Shown here: positions 43,525 through 52,718 of the stretch, one piece after another
How the letters are laid out: every line of letters starts with the position of its first letter
Position numbering within the stretch: position 1 is the stretch's first letter
Source of the DNA: an uncultured Lachnospiraceae bacterium
GTDB taxonomy: Bacteria; Bacillota; Clostridia; Lachnospirales; Lachnospiraceae
Assembly (NCBI GenBank): GCA_944384025.1
Contig: CALWRS010000001.1
Location: 1 to 64,000 of the forward strand
DNA length: 64,000 nt
Direction of reading: 5' to 3'
The notes under the pieces: model-generated
Told to the model about the DNA's origin: nothing
Databases searched by the model: none
Seen by the model: the letters and a program-made list of their open reading frames with translations, nothing else
Made by a program: the position numbers and the translations under genes

Positions 43525-43908
43525 ATGGCGACTTCTATGCTGCGCGCTGAATTGCTGCTTGTGGCAGGCTGTCTTGTCACCGGCTTTTTAATAGCGGCCG
43601 CCTACGGAATGCTTTGTTTGTTTCGGCTTTGTTTGCCGCACGGAAAAGTTTTAAGCGGACTGGGCGATTTGCTCTTTTTTACCTTGGCGGCTTTTACGGC
43701 TTACGCGACCATCTACCGGTTAGGAGACGGAACCGTCCGCTATTACGCGGCCATTTCGCTGGCGGCGGGGGCTCTTCTTTTTATAAAAATTTCTTTAAGC
43801 GTTCAAAAGCGATTGCAAAAGCGGCAATACCGGCGTAAAATGAAACGCAAAAAGAGCGCTTTTGCGCAGACGGAGATTACCAATGGCAGGAAAACAGACG
43901 GCGCGTAA
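43525..43908 (+). CDS. yabQ: Spore cortex biosynthesis protein YabQ
   Basis: The 127-aa protein has four hydrophobic segments in the first 90 residues and a basic C-terminus (QKRQYRRKMKRKK), as in YabQ, a membrane protein needed for the spore cortex. No strong SD is visible, so it is probably translated by coupling to yabP, whose stop is six bases upstream. It overlaps divIC by 26 bp. Confidence 0.82.
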   Translation: MATSMLRAELLLVAGCLVTGFLIAAAYGMLCLFRLCLPHGKVLSGLGDLLFFTLAAFTAYATIYRLGDGTVRYYAAISLAAGALLFIKISLSVQKRLQKRQYRRKMKRKKSAFAQTEITNGRKTDGA

Positions 43909-44236
43909 ATCAAGAGGGACAGGGCGGATGCAGCCGGTTCGCAAAAAAAACCGGCGGCTGCTTTCCGTTTTTATTTTGGTGCCGGTGTGTGCGCTGTTAT
44001 GTATTGTCATGGTGCATCTAAAAGAGCAGGAAGAAGAGGAATATCAGGAGAAATTGGCGCAGAAAAGCCGGTTGGAGCGGATGATTGCCGAAGAAGAAGC
44101 GCAAACGGAGACAATTTCCAACTATAAAGCCTACGTGCAGACAACAAGCTACATAGAGGAAATTGCGCGGGAAGTTTTGGGGCTTGTTTATAAGGACGAG
44201 GTGCTGTTTCGACCATCGTCAAAAACGGCAGAGTAA
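43883..44236 (+). CDS. divIC: Septum formation initiator (DivIC/FtsL-like)
   Basis: The 117-aa protein has a basic cytosolic head, one transmembrane helix (about residues 26-46) and an outer coiled coil (KEQEEEEYQEKLAQKSRLE). The C-terminal segment ends YIEEIAREVLGLVYKDEV, typical of DivIC. It acts in the divisome with DivIB and FtsL. The ATG at 43883 lies inside the end of yabQ. A strong terminator follows its stop, closing the rqcP-to-divIC unit. Confidence 0.9.
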   Translation: MAGKQTARKSRGTGRMQPVRKKNRRLLSVFILVPVCALLCIVMVHLKEQEEEEYQEKLAQKSRLERMIAEEEAQTETISNYKAYVQTTSYIEEIAREVLGLVYKDEVLFRPSSKTAE

Positions 44237-44277
44237 CCGTGAGATTTGGTGCAAAACCAAACTCACGGTCTTTTTTT
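44236..44277 (+). terminator. Terminator after divIC
   Basis: ACCGTGAG and CTCACGGT plus inner TTTGGT/ACCAAA arms form a long stem with loop GCAAA, followed by CTTTTTTT. Confidence 0.88.
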
Positions 44278-44381
44278 GCCCGATTTTTGGGTACGGTTTC
44301 CAAAAAGCCGCAGCGAAAAGCGACAAAGAATTTCGCGGCGCCCTGCTATACTTAGAGCAAAAAAGGGGAGGAGCGCAGCGT

Positions 44382-45581
44382 ATGGAACTGGTAAGAGAAG
44401 CGGAGGAAATGGTACGCTCGAATCGGGACTGGGGCTACGGAATTGCGGGGTATCGCTTAAAACAGCTTTCGGAAGCCATGAAGGCGGTGGCAGTGGGCTA
44501 CCGCAGAAGAGGAGAGGCGCTGCCGCTTGGGCAGACGCTTGGGGGCGCTGCCGAGGAGGGGCAGAGCGACTTGCAGGGAGCGGTATGGAGCAGGCTTTTG
44601 CGCGAGTGCAGGGAAATGCTTGCAAAACAATACGAGGGACTGGCGGAAATGTTTGAGGCGGTTTCTCTTGGCTATGCGGACGGCAACAAGCAGTCGCGGG
44701 AGGCGCGCGATTTTGTAAAGGAGCGGCTAAGCGAGGAGAAAATCCGCGTGCGCCAGATTATTTTCGTGCCCGTGCGCAACGACCGGAAGGAAATTCATAT
44801 GGTTGCGCGAATTATACAAGGCGTGAACCGGCTGACCGACGAAATTGCCTACCTGCTTTCCCAGATTATGGGCGAGACGTTTGTTCCGGCGGAGGGCTGC
44901 AAGCGCGTCTTCGGGAAGGAATACGATTACTACGTGTTTCGGCAAATAGAGACGTACCGCGTTATAACCGGAGCGGTGCGCGCATCGAAAACGGCGGGCG
45001 AGCCTTCCGGCGACAATTACGCGGTTATGAAGCCGTGCTTTGGCGAGGCCGCTATGGTTATTTCCGACGGAATGGGGACCGGAAGGCAGGCGTATTTAGA
45101 GAGTGCGGCCGTAATTGAGCTGGTGGAGCTGTTTTTAAAGGCCGGATTTGAGAGAGAATCGATGATTTCGCTCATTAATTCGGTGCTGCTTATCGGAACG
45201 GAGGCAAAGTCGTACTCGACGCTCGATTTAAGCCTTGTGAACTTGTTTGACGGCACGGTTTGTTTTGCAAAATCCGGCGCGTCGAAGACGTACGTTAAGC
45301 ACGAAGACTGGGTGGAGCAGATTGAAAACACCGGCCTTCCCGTTGGGATGCTGCCGGAGATTAAGCCGTGCGTTACGCGAAAGCGCCTGTTTCACGGGGA
45401 GAGCATTATTATGCTTAGCGACGGCGTGAGCGAATATCTTACGCCGCAGTATGTAAAAGAGATGCAAGACGGAAAGCCGCAGGATATGGCGGGCGCGATT
45501 TTGTTGGAGGCGCTTCGGGGCAATCATTACGAGCCGACGGACGACATGACGGTTCTTGTGGCAAAACTAGAAAGAATTTAA
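44382..45581 (+). CDS. SpoIIE-family PP2C phosphatase lacking the membrane domain
   Basis: The 399-aa protein matches the cytosolic half of SpoIIE. It has a helical regulatory part (about 1-190), then a PP2C-type phosphatase with SGDNYAVM, ISDGMGTG, MLSDGVSEY and TDDMTVL metal-binding positions. SpoIIE dephosphorylates SpoIIAA and so activates SigF in the forespore. Bacillus SpoIIE has ten membrane helices before this part, about 320 residues, and none is encoded here: divIC and its terminator occupy the upstream DNA. Position between divIC and tilS is the classical spoIIE locus. AGGGGAGGAG precedes the ATG, and a TATACT -10 sits at 44347-44352. Confidence 0.88.
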   Translation: MELVREAEEMVRSNRDWGYGIAGYRLKQLSEAMKAVAVGYRRRGEALPLGQTLGGAAEEGQSDLQGAVWSRLLRECREMLAKQYEGLAEMFEAVSLGYADGNKQSREARDFVKERLSEEKIRVRQIIFVPVRNDRKEIHMVARIIQGVNRLTDEIAYLLSQIMGETFVPAEGCKRVFGKEYDYYVFRQIETYRVITGAVRASKTAGEPSGDNYAVMKPCFGEAAMVISDGMGTGRQAYLESAAVIELVELFLKAGFERESMISLINSVLLIGTEAKSYSTLDLSLVNLFDGTVCFAKSGASKTYVKHEDWVEQIENTGLPVGMLPEIKPCVTRKRLFHGESIIMLSDGVSEYLTPQYVKEMQDGKPQDMAGAILLEALRGNHYEPTDDMTVLVAKLERI

Positions 45582-45589
45582 GAAAAGGG

Positions 45590-45618
45590 TTGCGTTCCCT
45601 TGCGGGAATGTCTAAAAT
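45590..45618 (+). promoter_or_regulatory. SigA-type promoter of the tilS-hpt-ftsH unit
   Basis: TTGCGT (45590-45595) and TAAAAT (45613-45618) are spaced by 17 bp. A GC-rich hairpin, GCGGCC/GGCCGC, lies in the leader before the tilS start. Confidence 0.6.
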
Positions 45619-45672
45619 GAAATAAAAATCCGTGCGGCCGGCGGGCCGCCACAAAAAGAAACGGGAACAGCA

Positions 45673-47085
45673 ATGCTTCAAAAGATAATGCGGTATGTGC
45701 AAGAAGAGCAGCTGTTGGCACAGGGAGACCGGCTCGTACTGGGCGTTAGCGGCGGGGCGGACTCCATGTGCCTTCTTTTGGTGCTTGCCGCACTAAAAAA
45801 ACAGTACGACTTGTCTTTAAACGTCGTGCATGTGCATCACGGGATTCGCGGCGCACAGGCCGATCGCGACGCTTCGTTTACAAAAGCGCAATGCAAAAAG
45901 CTGCAAATTCCCTGCCGCGTTTTTAAGGTTCCGGTTTTGGAGCTTGCAAAAGAGCAAAAAATCGGCGTGGAGGAAGCCGGGCGCAACGCCAGAAGAGAGT
46001 GCTTTTTAGAGGAAGCGCGGCGCGTTGGCGCAAAGAAAATTTGTCTTGCGCACCACCAAGACGATCAAGCGGAAACGGTTTTGTTTCGCTTGCTGCGGGG
46101 AACGGGCCTTCGAGGACTTGCAGGAATGACGCCGCTTTCTTATCCGTTTCCGGAGCCGATTGCCGTTTTGCGGCCGCTGCTTTTTGTAAGCCGGGAAGAG
46201 ATTCTTTCTTTTTTGCGGGAACAGGGGCAGGCGTACTGCGTAGACGAAACAAACGAAACGAACGCGTATACCCGCAACTTCCTTCGAAACGAAGTATTCC
46301 CTTTGCTTACGAGGGTAAATCCGAAGGCGGCGAAGCATTTGGCAGATTTGTCGCGGCAGGCGGCGGACGTCGCTTCTTGGATGGAGGCAGCCGTCACGCA
46401 GGCGTATTCGCAGGCTGTTTGCGGCGAGGCGATAAAAACGGACGTCCTGCTTTCTTTGCCCGCGCCGCTTTTGCAGGAAGTTTCGCTTCGCTGGCTTCGG
46501 ACGTTTTCCGGAGAGGAAGACCGGCTTTCGGGAGCGCATCTAAAAGCGTTTTTTGGGCTTCTTAGCGGGCAGGCTGGGCGCACGCTTTGTTTACCCGGCG
46601 GGCTTACGCTTTTGCGGGAGAGAGACGTCGTTTGCCGGAAAGATTTCTCGCCGAGAAAAGAGGGTATTACAAAAAAGCTGACGCCTCTTTTTGGAAGCGT
46701 GGAGGAAATTTCGCTTGGAGACGGGAGGAAACTTAAAATTTCTCTAAAAGAAAGAGAAAAAGAGGAGCCGATACCGAAAAATAAGTATACGAAATGGTTT
46801 GATTATGATAAAATAGGGCAAGAACTTTCCATTAGAACGAGAAACGCCGGAGACTATTTGACGATTTCGCCGGAAGGAGGCAAAAAGCGCCTGCAGGACT
46901 ACTTTGTAGAAGCGCATATTCCGGCGTCAGAGCGCGATTGCATTCCGCTTTTAACCGCAGGCGCGCTTGTGCTTTGGGTCGTTGGTTTTCGAACGAGCGA
47001 AACTTGCCGTGTGGACGAGAAAACGCGCCGCATTCTTGCGGTAGAGCTTCAGGAAGAAATTACAAAGGAGGAGCACCGAAAATGA
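45673..47085 (+). CDS. tilS: tRNA(Ile)-lysidine synthase
   Basis: The 470-aa enzyme attaches lysine to C34 of tRNA-Ile(CAU). The N-type ATP-pyrophosphatase loop SGGADSMCLL, HVHHGIRGAQADRD, the AHHQDDQAETVLFRLLRG motif and RPLLFVSREEI are visible. A TilS substrate-binding and C-terminal domain follow. The enzyme is essential. Its stop overlaps the hpt ATG (ATGA), and GC-rich DNA precedes it. Confidence 0.94.
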   Translation: MLQKIMRYVQEEQLLAQGDRLVLGVSGGADSMCLLLVLAALKKQYDLSLNVVHVHHGIRGAQADRDASFTKAQCKKLQIPCRVFKVPVLELAKEQKIGVEEAGRNARRECFLEEARRVGAKKICLAHHQDDQAETVLFRLLRGTGLRGLAGMTPLSYPFPEPIAVLRPLLFVSREEILSFLREQGQAYCVDETNETNAYTRNFLRNEVFPLLTRVNPKAAKHLADLSRQAADVASWMEAAVTQAYSQAVCGEAIKTDVLLSLPAPLLQEVSLRWLRTFSGEEDRLSGAHLKAFFGLLSGQAGRTLCLPGGLTLLRERDVVCRKDFSPRKEGITKKLTPLFGSVEEISLGDGRKLKISLKEREKEEPIPKNKYTKWFDYDKIGQELSIRTRNAGDYLTISPEGGKKRLQDYFVEAHIPASERDCIPLLTAGALVLWVVGFRTSETCRVDEKTRRILAVELQEEITKEEHRK

Positions 47086-47612
47086 AAGAACGCATTGAAG
47101 TGATGATCCCGGAAGAGCAGCTGTTAGCCCGGGTAAGAGAACTGGCTGAACAGATTTCCAAACGGTATGCCGGAAAAGAATTAAAGCTAATCTGCATCCT
47201 AAAAGGAAGCATCTTTTTTACGACGGAATTGGCAAAGCGCATTACGCTCCCCGTTAAACTGGATTTTATGAGCGTCTCCAGCTACGAAAACGGAACAACG
47301 AGCACGGGGCGAATCCGCATTGTCAAAGACTTAGACGACAGTATCCGCGACGAGCACGTGCTTGTGGTTGAGGACATTGTCGATTCGGGAAGGACGCTGT
47401 CGTTCCTTATGGAGATGTTAAAAAGCCGCCAGCCGGCCAGCCTGTCGCTTTGCACGCTTTTGGATAAACCGGACCGGCGCGTGGTGGATGTAACGGTGGA
47501 TTATACCGGATTTCAGATTCCGGATGAATTTGTCGTCGGGTTCGGACTCGACTATGCGCAGAAGTATCGCACGCTTCCGTATGTCGGGATTTTGAAAATG
47601 GACGAAGCGTAG
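47082..47612 (+). CDS. hpt: Hypoxanthine phosphoribosyltransferase
   Basis: The 176-aa enzyme salvages hypoxanthine and guanine with PRPP. The PRPP loop is VLVVEDIVDSGRTLSFL, with LKGSIFFTTEL at the base-binding side and DKPDRRVVDV late. AAAGGAGGAG precedes the ATG. It is translationally coupled to tilS, the order known from Bacillus (tilS-hprT-ftsH). Confidence 0.94.
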   Translation: MKERIEVMIPEEQLLARVRELAEQISKRYAGKELKLICILKGSIFFTTELAKRITLPVKLDFMSVSSYENGTTSTGRIRIVKDLDDSIRDEHVLVVEDIVDSGRTLSFLMEMLKSRQPASLSLCTLLDKPDRRVVDVTVDYTGFQIPDEFVVGFGLDYAQKYRTLPYVGILKMDEA

Positions 47613-47669
47613 AGAAAAAAGAAAGCAGCTTGCCTGCGGCAGTAAGCCTGGGCAGAATGGGAGGAACCC

Positions 47670-49517
47670 TTGAAAAAATCGTATCGCGGAATTATCTTCT
47701 ATGTCCTTGTGATTGCGTTTGTATTTGCCGCAATCGCTTACACAGACTTTTCGGAGATTGTTTCCAATAATTACACGCATCCGGAGTTTTTAAAAGCCTT
47801 GGAAGAAGGCAGAGTCGCGTCCGTTGTCATTGTGCAAAACGAAGAGGTGCCTACGGGACAGGTGCGCGTGGAGCTAACGGACGGCTCGTCGGTTCGGTTT
47901 TACACATCGGACGTGAATTTGGTTGTGGAGGAGCTCGAAGAGGCCGGTGTTTCGTACCAGCTTGACGACATCGACAAGCCCAGCTGGTTTTGGACGGAGC
48001 TTTTTCCGTACTTGCTTATTGCGGTTATCTTCTTCCTCTTTTTTAGCATGATGACCAGATCCATGGGCGGCGGCAGCTCCCAGGTGATGAACTTTGGGAA
48101 GAGCCGAGCGCAGATGGCGATGCCCGACGACCAGAACATTACGTTTAAAGATGTAGCAGGTTTGTACGAAGAAAAGGAAGAAATGCAGGAGGTCGTAAAT
48201 TTCTTAAGCGACCCGAAGCGCTTTATCCGCGTAGGAGCGCGCATTCCAAAAGGAATTTTGATGGAAGGGCCTCCCGGAACCGGTAAAACGCTCTTGGCAA
48301 AAGCCGTGGCAGGAGAGGCGGGCGTTCCGTTTTTCTCTATTTCCGGCTCGGACTTTGTGGAAATGTTTGTCGGCGTGGGCGCTTCGCGTGTGCGCGACTT
48401 GTTTGCGACGGCGAAGAAAAACGCGCCATGTATTGTATTTATCGACGAAATTGACGCAGTTGCAAGGCGGCGCGGCACGGGCATGGGCGGCGGTCACGAC
48501 GAGCGCGAGCAGACGCTTAACCAAATGCTTGTGGAAATGGACGGTTTTGGCGTAAACGAAGGCATTATCGTTTTGGCGGCTACAAACCGGGTAGATATTC
48601 TAGACCCTGCGATTTTGCGCCCCGGCCGCTTTGACCGGAAAGTGCTTGTAGGCTGTCCGGACGTGCGCGGACGCCTGGAAATTTTGCGCGTACATGTTAG
48701 AAACAAGCCGCTTGCGGAAGACGTTTCGCTCGAGGAAATTGCCCAGTCTACCGCAGGCTTTACGGGAGCGGATCTGGAAAATATGATGAACGAAGCGGCG
48801 ATTCACGCCGCAAAAGCAAACCGCGCGTTTATTACCGACGAGGATATTAAAAAATCGCTGATTCGCGTTGGCATCGGCACGGAAAAGAAGAGCCGGGTAA
48901 TTTCTGAAAAAGAGCGGAAAATTACGGCGTATCACGAAGCCGGCCATGCGATTTTGTTCCATGTGCTTCCGGATATGGGGCCGGTTTATACGGTTTCCAT
49001 TATTCCTACCGGCAGCGGGGCGGCGGGCTATACGATGCCGCTTCCGGAAAAAGACGAGATGTTTTATACGCGCGGCAAGATGCTTCAGAACATCGTTGTC
49101 AGCCTTGGCGGTCGCGTTGCCGAGGAATTGGTGTTTGACGATGTGACAACGGGGGCGAGCCAAGACATTAAAGTTGCGACGCAGACGGCGCGCGCGATGG
49201 TAACGAAGTTTGGTTTTTCCGACCGCTTGGGCGCTGTAAATTACGATACGGACGAAGACGAAGTCTTTATCGGACGCGATCTTGCCCACACAAGAAGCTA
49301 CAGCGAAACCGTCGCCAACGAGATTGACGAGGAAGTCCGCAAGATTATCGAAGAGTGCTACCAAAAGGCAAGGGACATTGTTTCGAAGTACCGAAAGGAG
49401 CTTGATGCCTGCGCCGAGCTTCTCCTAGAAAAAGAACGCATTACAAGAGCGGAATTTGAAGCGCTTTTTGGGGAGAAAACAGAGCCGACTGTCATAAGTG
49501 ACATAACTATTGACTAA
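47670..49517 (+). CDS. ftsH: ATP-dependent zinc metalloprotease FtsH
   Basis: The 615-aa membrane protease has two transmembrane helices (about residues 5-24 and 110-130) around a short outer domain. The AAA module has Walker A GPPGTGKT at 200-207, Walker B in VFIDEID and the second region of homology (AATNR...RPGRFDR). The zinc site is HEAGH at 422-426. It degrades damaged membrane proteins and regulators. TTG 47670 is the start, with GGGAGGA upstream. Its SPFH/NfeD partners could be the pair at 9943-11363. Confidence 0.95.
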   Translation: MKKSYRGIIFYVLVIAFVFAAIAYTDFSEIVSNNYTHPEFLKALEEGRVASVVIVQNEEVPTGQVRVELTDGSSVRFYTSDVNLVVEELEEAGVSYQLDDIDKPSWFWTELFPYLLIAVIFFLFFSMMTRSMGGGSSQVMNFGKSRAQMAMPDDQNITFKDVAGLYEEKEEMQEVVNFLSDPKRFIRVGARIPKGILMEGPPGTGKTLLAKAVAGEAGVPFFSISGSDFVEMFVGVGASRVRDLFATAKKNAPCIVFIDEIDAVARRRGTGMGGGHDEREQTLNQMLVEMDGFGVNEGIIVLAATNRVDILDPAILRPGRFDRKVLVGCPDVRGRLEILRVHVRNKPLAEDVSLEEIAQSTAGFTGADLENMMNEAAIHAAKANRAFITDEDIKKSLIRVGIGTEKKSRVISEKERKITAYHEAGHAILFHVLPDMGPVYTVSIIPTGSGAAGYTMPLPEKDEMFYTRGKMLQNIVVSLGGRVAEELVFDDVTTGASQDIKVATQTARAMVTKFGFSDRLGAVNYDTDEDEVFIGRDLAHTRSYSETVANEIDEEVRKIIEECYQKARDIVSKYRKELDACAELLLEKERITRAEFEALFGEKTEPTVISDITID

Positions 49518-49629
49518 GAGAGCGCCTTTGTAGTCGCTTTGACAAAAACCGACGCAAAGAAATGCAGCAAAATGCACAAAATAATTTTGGGATTGTTGTG
49601 AAGTTTGTGCACACTAAAACGTTTCCCTG

Positions 49630-49745
49630 TGCTATATTAATACACGTAAACCCCAATACATTATATAGTTTTTGCTACACCCCATAAGTAACAAAAATAC
49701 CTTCTCCGGGAAAGGGACAGACGGAAACGTCTGTCCCTTTCTCCT
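49630..49745 (+). other. Non-coding stretch with extended -10, hairpin and second promoter downstream
   Basis: Between ftsH and the GH13 gene (49518-49869) there is no credible gene. An extended -10 (TGCTATATT, 49630-49638) could start a short transcript. That transcript would end at the perfect hairpin AAAGGGACAGACG/CGTCTGTCCCTTT (49713-49742), which has only a weak CT-rich tail. The hairpin may simply end ftsH transcription, or define a small RNA of about 100 nt. The GH13 promoter follows at 49792. Confidence 0.4.
49713..49745 (+). terminator. Hairpin terminator downstream of ftsH
   Basis: A perfect 13-bp stem with a GAAA loop is followed by CTCCTTCT. The T-run is poor, so termination may be partial. 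Confidence 0.6.
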
Positions 49746-49791
49746 TCTAAAAAAAACCGCGCTAAGGCGGGAGAGGGAGCGTTTGCAGGGA

Positions 49792-49820
49792 TTGCAATCG
49801 CTCGGGGATTGTGGTATGAT
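49792..49820 (+). promoter_or_regulatory. SigA-type promoter for the GH13 gene
   Basis: TTGCAA (49792-49797) and TATGAT (49815-49820) are spaced by 17 bp. This places the real start codon downstream, at 49870. Confidence 0.65.
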
Positions 49821-49869
49821 TCCATGGAAAATCAGAAATTTGACGAGACTAGAATGGAAACAATACGCC

Positions 49870-51933
49870 ATGATTTTTTCACGTGAACATTCCGGCGGAT
49901 TTCAAAGGGAGGCTGTGTTTAGCGATACGACAAAGCAGTTCGTAACCCCCTGTGAACCGGAAATATATGACACCGTTGCGCTTCGTATCCGCGTTGGGCG
50001 AGGCCAAGTGGAACGTGTTTGGGTTTTGACGGATGAAGAGACCATCCTCATGCAGCCCGTAAAGCAAAGCGAGCGCTTTTCGTGGTTTGAGGCGAAGGTA
50101 GAGTTAAGCGATACGCAGCTGCATTACGTTTTTCGCATTGAAGCGGAGAAGAAATATTATTTTTATGACCAGATGGGGCTTTCGGAGGAAGTGCGGGAAG
50201 AGTGCTGCTTTCGGATTACGCCCGGTTTTCATACGCCGGACTGGGCGAAGGGCGCGGTCATGTACCAGATTTTTGTAGATCGCTTCTGCAACGCAGACCC
50301 GTCCAACGACGTGCAAAACAACGAATATTATTATCTGGGAAGCCCCAGTCAAAGAGTTACGGATTGGCACAGCTACCCGAAGGCAATGGACGTGCAGTCC
50401 TTTTACGGAGGCGACCTGAAAGGAATTTTAAAGCGGCTTGACTACTTGCAGGATTTGGGCGTTGAGGTGCTGTATCTGAACCCGATTTTTGTTTCGCCTT
50501 CCAATCACAAGTACGACATTCAGGATTACGACCACATTGACCCGCATTACGGCGTTATCGTAAAGGACGACTGGGAAAGCCTGCCGATTGGAGATACGTG
50601 CAACCGGCACTCCAAGCGCTACGTAACGCGCGTTACGAGCATGGAAAATCTGGAAGCCAGCAACGAGTACTTTATTCACTTTGTGGAAGAAGTGCATAAG
50701 CGCGGGATGAAAGTGATTTTGGACGGCGTGTTCAATCACTGCGGCTCGTTTAACAAGTGGCTGGACGCCGAGGGCATTTACGGCGAGGCCGAAGGGTTCG
50801 CCGTGGGAGCATATAAAAGCGAGGAGAGCCCTTACGTTTCGTTTTTTGACTTTAAGGAGCACAAATGGCCGGATAACGACAGCTACGACGGCTGGTGGGG
50901 GCACGCAACGCTTCCGAAGCTAAATTACGAAGCTTCTCCAAAGCTTTATAACTACATTATGCGCATTGCCCGCAAGTGGGTGTCGCCGCCGTATAACGCG
51001 GATGGCTGGCGGCTTGACGTTGCCGCCGATTTGGGGCACAGTCCGGAGTTTAACCACAAATTCTGGAGAGAGTTTCGCGCAAACGTAAAGGCGGCCAATC
51101 CAAACGCGATCATTTTAGCGGAGCATTACGGCGACGCGGGCGACTGGCTGCAGGGAGACCAGTGGGACAGCGTTATGAACTACGACGCGTTTATGGAGCC
51201 GGTTACGTGGTTTCTTACAGGGATGCAAAAGCACAGCGACCAGTATCGTCCGGAAATGGAAGGAAATGAGCAGGCGTTTGTGAATGCGATGAGCCATAAT
51301 CTGGTACGCTTTCAGACGCCGTCGCTGTTTGTAGCGATGAACGAGCTCTCCAACCACGACCATTCGCGCTTTTTAACCCGCACAAACCGAAAAGTCGGGC
51401 AAACGGCTACGGTTGGTCCGGAAAAAGCGGAGGCAGGCATTGACGTGGCTGTGATGCGCCAAGCCGTCTTAATGCAGATGACGTGGCCGGGAGCGCCGAC
51501 CGTTTATTACGGCGACGAAGCGGGGCTTTGCGGCTGGACAGACCCGGACAATCGCCGTGCGTACCCTTGGGGAAAGGAAAACCGCCCGCTGATTGCTTAC
51601 CACAAAGAGATGATTCGCATCCACAAAAGCTATCAGGCGTTTCGCACCGGTTCGCTGATGCTTTTAACTGCCGAGCAGGACGTGCTTGTTTATGCGCGGT
51701 TTGACGAGAGCGACGCGCTTGTTGCCGCGATTCACTGCGGCGAACAGGAACGCACGGTTACGATTCCCGTTTGGAAGCTGGATTTGGAAGAAAACCGCGC
51801 GTTTGTCCGCCTGATGCAGACCGATGCGTACGGTTTTTGGCCGGACGCGCGGATTTACTATCCGCAGGAAGGAAAACTCGAGCTTACGCTTCCGCCAAAA
51901 AGCGGCGTGCTTTTAAAAGACTTCGCGCTGTAG
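49870..51933 (+). CDS. GH13 alpha-amylase-family enzyme (neopullulanase/cyclomaltodextrinase-like)
   Basis: The 687-aa enzyme has an N-terminal CBM34-like beta domain (to about 130) and a GH13 barrel. MYQIFVDRF, GVEVLYLNPIF, DGVFNHCG and GWRLDVAAD place the nucleophile at Asp383, AEHYGD the acid/base at Glu418 and NHDHSR the third acid at Asp497. A C-terminal beta domain closes it. No signal peptide is seen, so it should act on imported maltodextrins. I chose the ATG at 49870 because a promoter overlaps the in-frame ATG at 49816; the SD is weak, so this start is uncertain. Confidence 0.88.
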   Translation: MIFSREHSGGFQREAVFSDTTKQFVTPCEPEIYDTVALRIRVGRGQVERVWVLTDEETILMQPVKQSERFSWFEAKVELSDTQLHYVFRIEAEKKYYFYDQMGLSEEVREECCFRITPGFHTPDWAKGAVMYQIFVDRFCNADPSNDVQNNEYYYLGSPSQRVTDWHSYPKAMDVQSFYGGDLKGILKRLDYLQDLGVEVLYLNPIFVSPSNHKYDIQDYDHIDPHYGVIVKDDWESLPIGDTCNRHSKRYVTRVTSMENLEASNEYFIHFVEEVHKRGMKVILDGVFNHCGSFNKWLDAEGIYGEAEGFAVGAYKSEESPYVSFFDFKEHKWPDNDSYDGWWGHATLPKLNYEASPKLYNYIMRIARKWVSPPYNADGWRLDVAADLGHSPEFNHKFWREFRANVKAANPNAIILAEHYGDAGDWLQGDQWDSVMNYDAFMEPVTWFLTGMQKHSDQYRPEMEGNEQAFVNAMSHNLVRFQTPSLFVAMNELSNHDHSRFLTRTNRKVGQTATVGPEKAEAGIDVAVMRQAVLMQMTWPGAPTVYYGDEAGLCGWTDPDNRRAYPWGKENRPLIAYHKEMIRIHKSYQAFRTGSLMLLTAEQDVLVYARFDESDALVAAIHCGEQERTVTIPVWKLDLEENRAFVRLMQTDAYGFWPDARIYYPQEGKLELTLPPKSGVLLKDFAL

Positions 51934-51952
51934 CGGAAAAACCGAGGAAATT

Positions 51953-52594
51953 ATGACAAAAAAAGAAAACGAAAGAGTTTCGGAAATTCTTAGAAGGCTG
52001 GATGCGGAATACTCGACTGAGTACCGCTGTTATTTGGAGCACGAAAATCCGTGGCAGCTGCTCATTGCCACAATCCTAAGCGCACAGTGCACGGACGCGC
52101 GTGTCAACTTAGTTACCGGGCCGCTTTTTGAAGCGTATCCGACGCCGCAGGCGATGGCGCAGGCAAGCCTTTTGGACGTAGAAGAGAAAATCCGCTCCAC
52201 AGGCTTTTACCACAGCAAAGCGAAAAACATTATCGCTTGCTCGCGGGAAATTGCGGAGCGCTACGCAGGCGAAGTGCCGTCGGATTTGGAGTCGCTAACA
52301 AAGCTTCCCGGCGTAGGAAGAAAAACCGCAAACGTAATTCGCGGAAATATTTTTCATGAGCCAAGCGTTGTTGTAGATACGCACGTAAAGCGAATTTCCA
52401 GAAAACTGGGGCTTACAAAAGAGGAAGATCCGCAAAAGATTGAGATGGATTTGATGCGCGTGCTTCCAAAGGATCACTGGATTCTTTTTAATATTCAGAT
52501 TATTACGCACGGCAGGACAATTTGCCCTGCCCGAAATCCGCATTGTACGGAGTGCTTTCTTGCGGATTTGTGTCAAGGAAAAAGCTTATCATAA
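51953..52594 (+). CDS. nth: Endonuclease III
   Basis: The 213-aa DNA glycosylase/AP lyase repairs oxidised pyrimidines. ATILSAQCTDARVN, the helix-hairpin-helix LPGVGRKTANV with catalytic Lys, VVDTHVKRISRKLG with catalytic Asp, and the four-Cys iron-sulfur cluster CPARNPHCTECFLADLC are all complete. GAGGAAA precedes the ATG. It begins 19 bp after the GH13 gene. Confidence 0.95.
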   Translation: MTKKENERVSEILRRLDAEYSTEYRCYLEHENPWQLLIATILSAQCTDARVNLVTGPLFEAYPTPQAMAQASLLDVEEKIRSTGFYHSKAKNIIACSREIAERYAGEVPSDLESLTKLPGVGRKTANVIRGNIFHEPSVVVDTHVKRISRKLGLTKEEDPQKIEMDLMRVLPKDHWILFNIQIITHGRTICPARNPHCTECFLADLCQGKSLS

Positions 52595-52607
52595 AGGAGG
52601 AGGAAAG

Positions 52608-52703
52608 ATGTTCAAGAAGAAAACGCAGATTCTCATTATAAGAATCATCGCGATCGTGCTTGTGATTGTCACGGTCGGAACACTTTTGGCTGCGCTGGTA
52701 TAA
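52608..52703 (+). CDS. Small single-pass membrane peptide (31 aa)
   Basis: The short ORF reads MFKKKTQILIIRI followed by a hydrophobic helix to the end (VLVIVTVGTLLAALV). AAAGGAGGAGG lies at ideal distance from the ATG. A basic head with one helix fits the DUF4044-like peptides I recall from Clostridia, but the family assignment is tentative. It lies 13 bp after nth and 15 bp before the ABC ATPase gene, so it may belong to that exporter. Confidence 0.7.
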   Translation: MFKKKTQILIIRIIAIVLVIVTVGTLLAALV

Positions 52704-52718
52704 AAGAGGTGGGAACGG

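Noticed and set aside
48600..49364. 254-aa minus-strand ORF opposite ftsH
   Set aside because: No SD and no recognisable domain; it covers the most conserved part of ftsH on the opposite strand.
49672..49869. N-terminal extension of the GH13 protein from 49672
   Set aside because: The extension translates through a perfect hairpin and a promoter and has no similarity to amylase N-termini.
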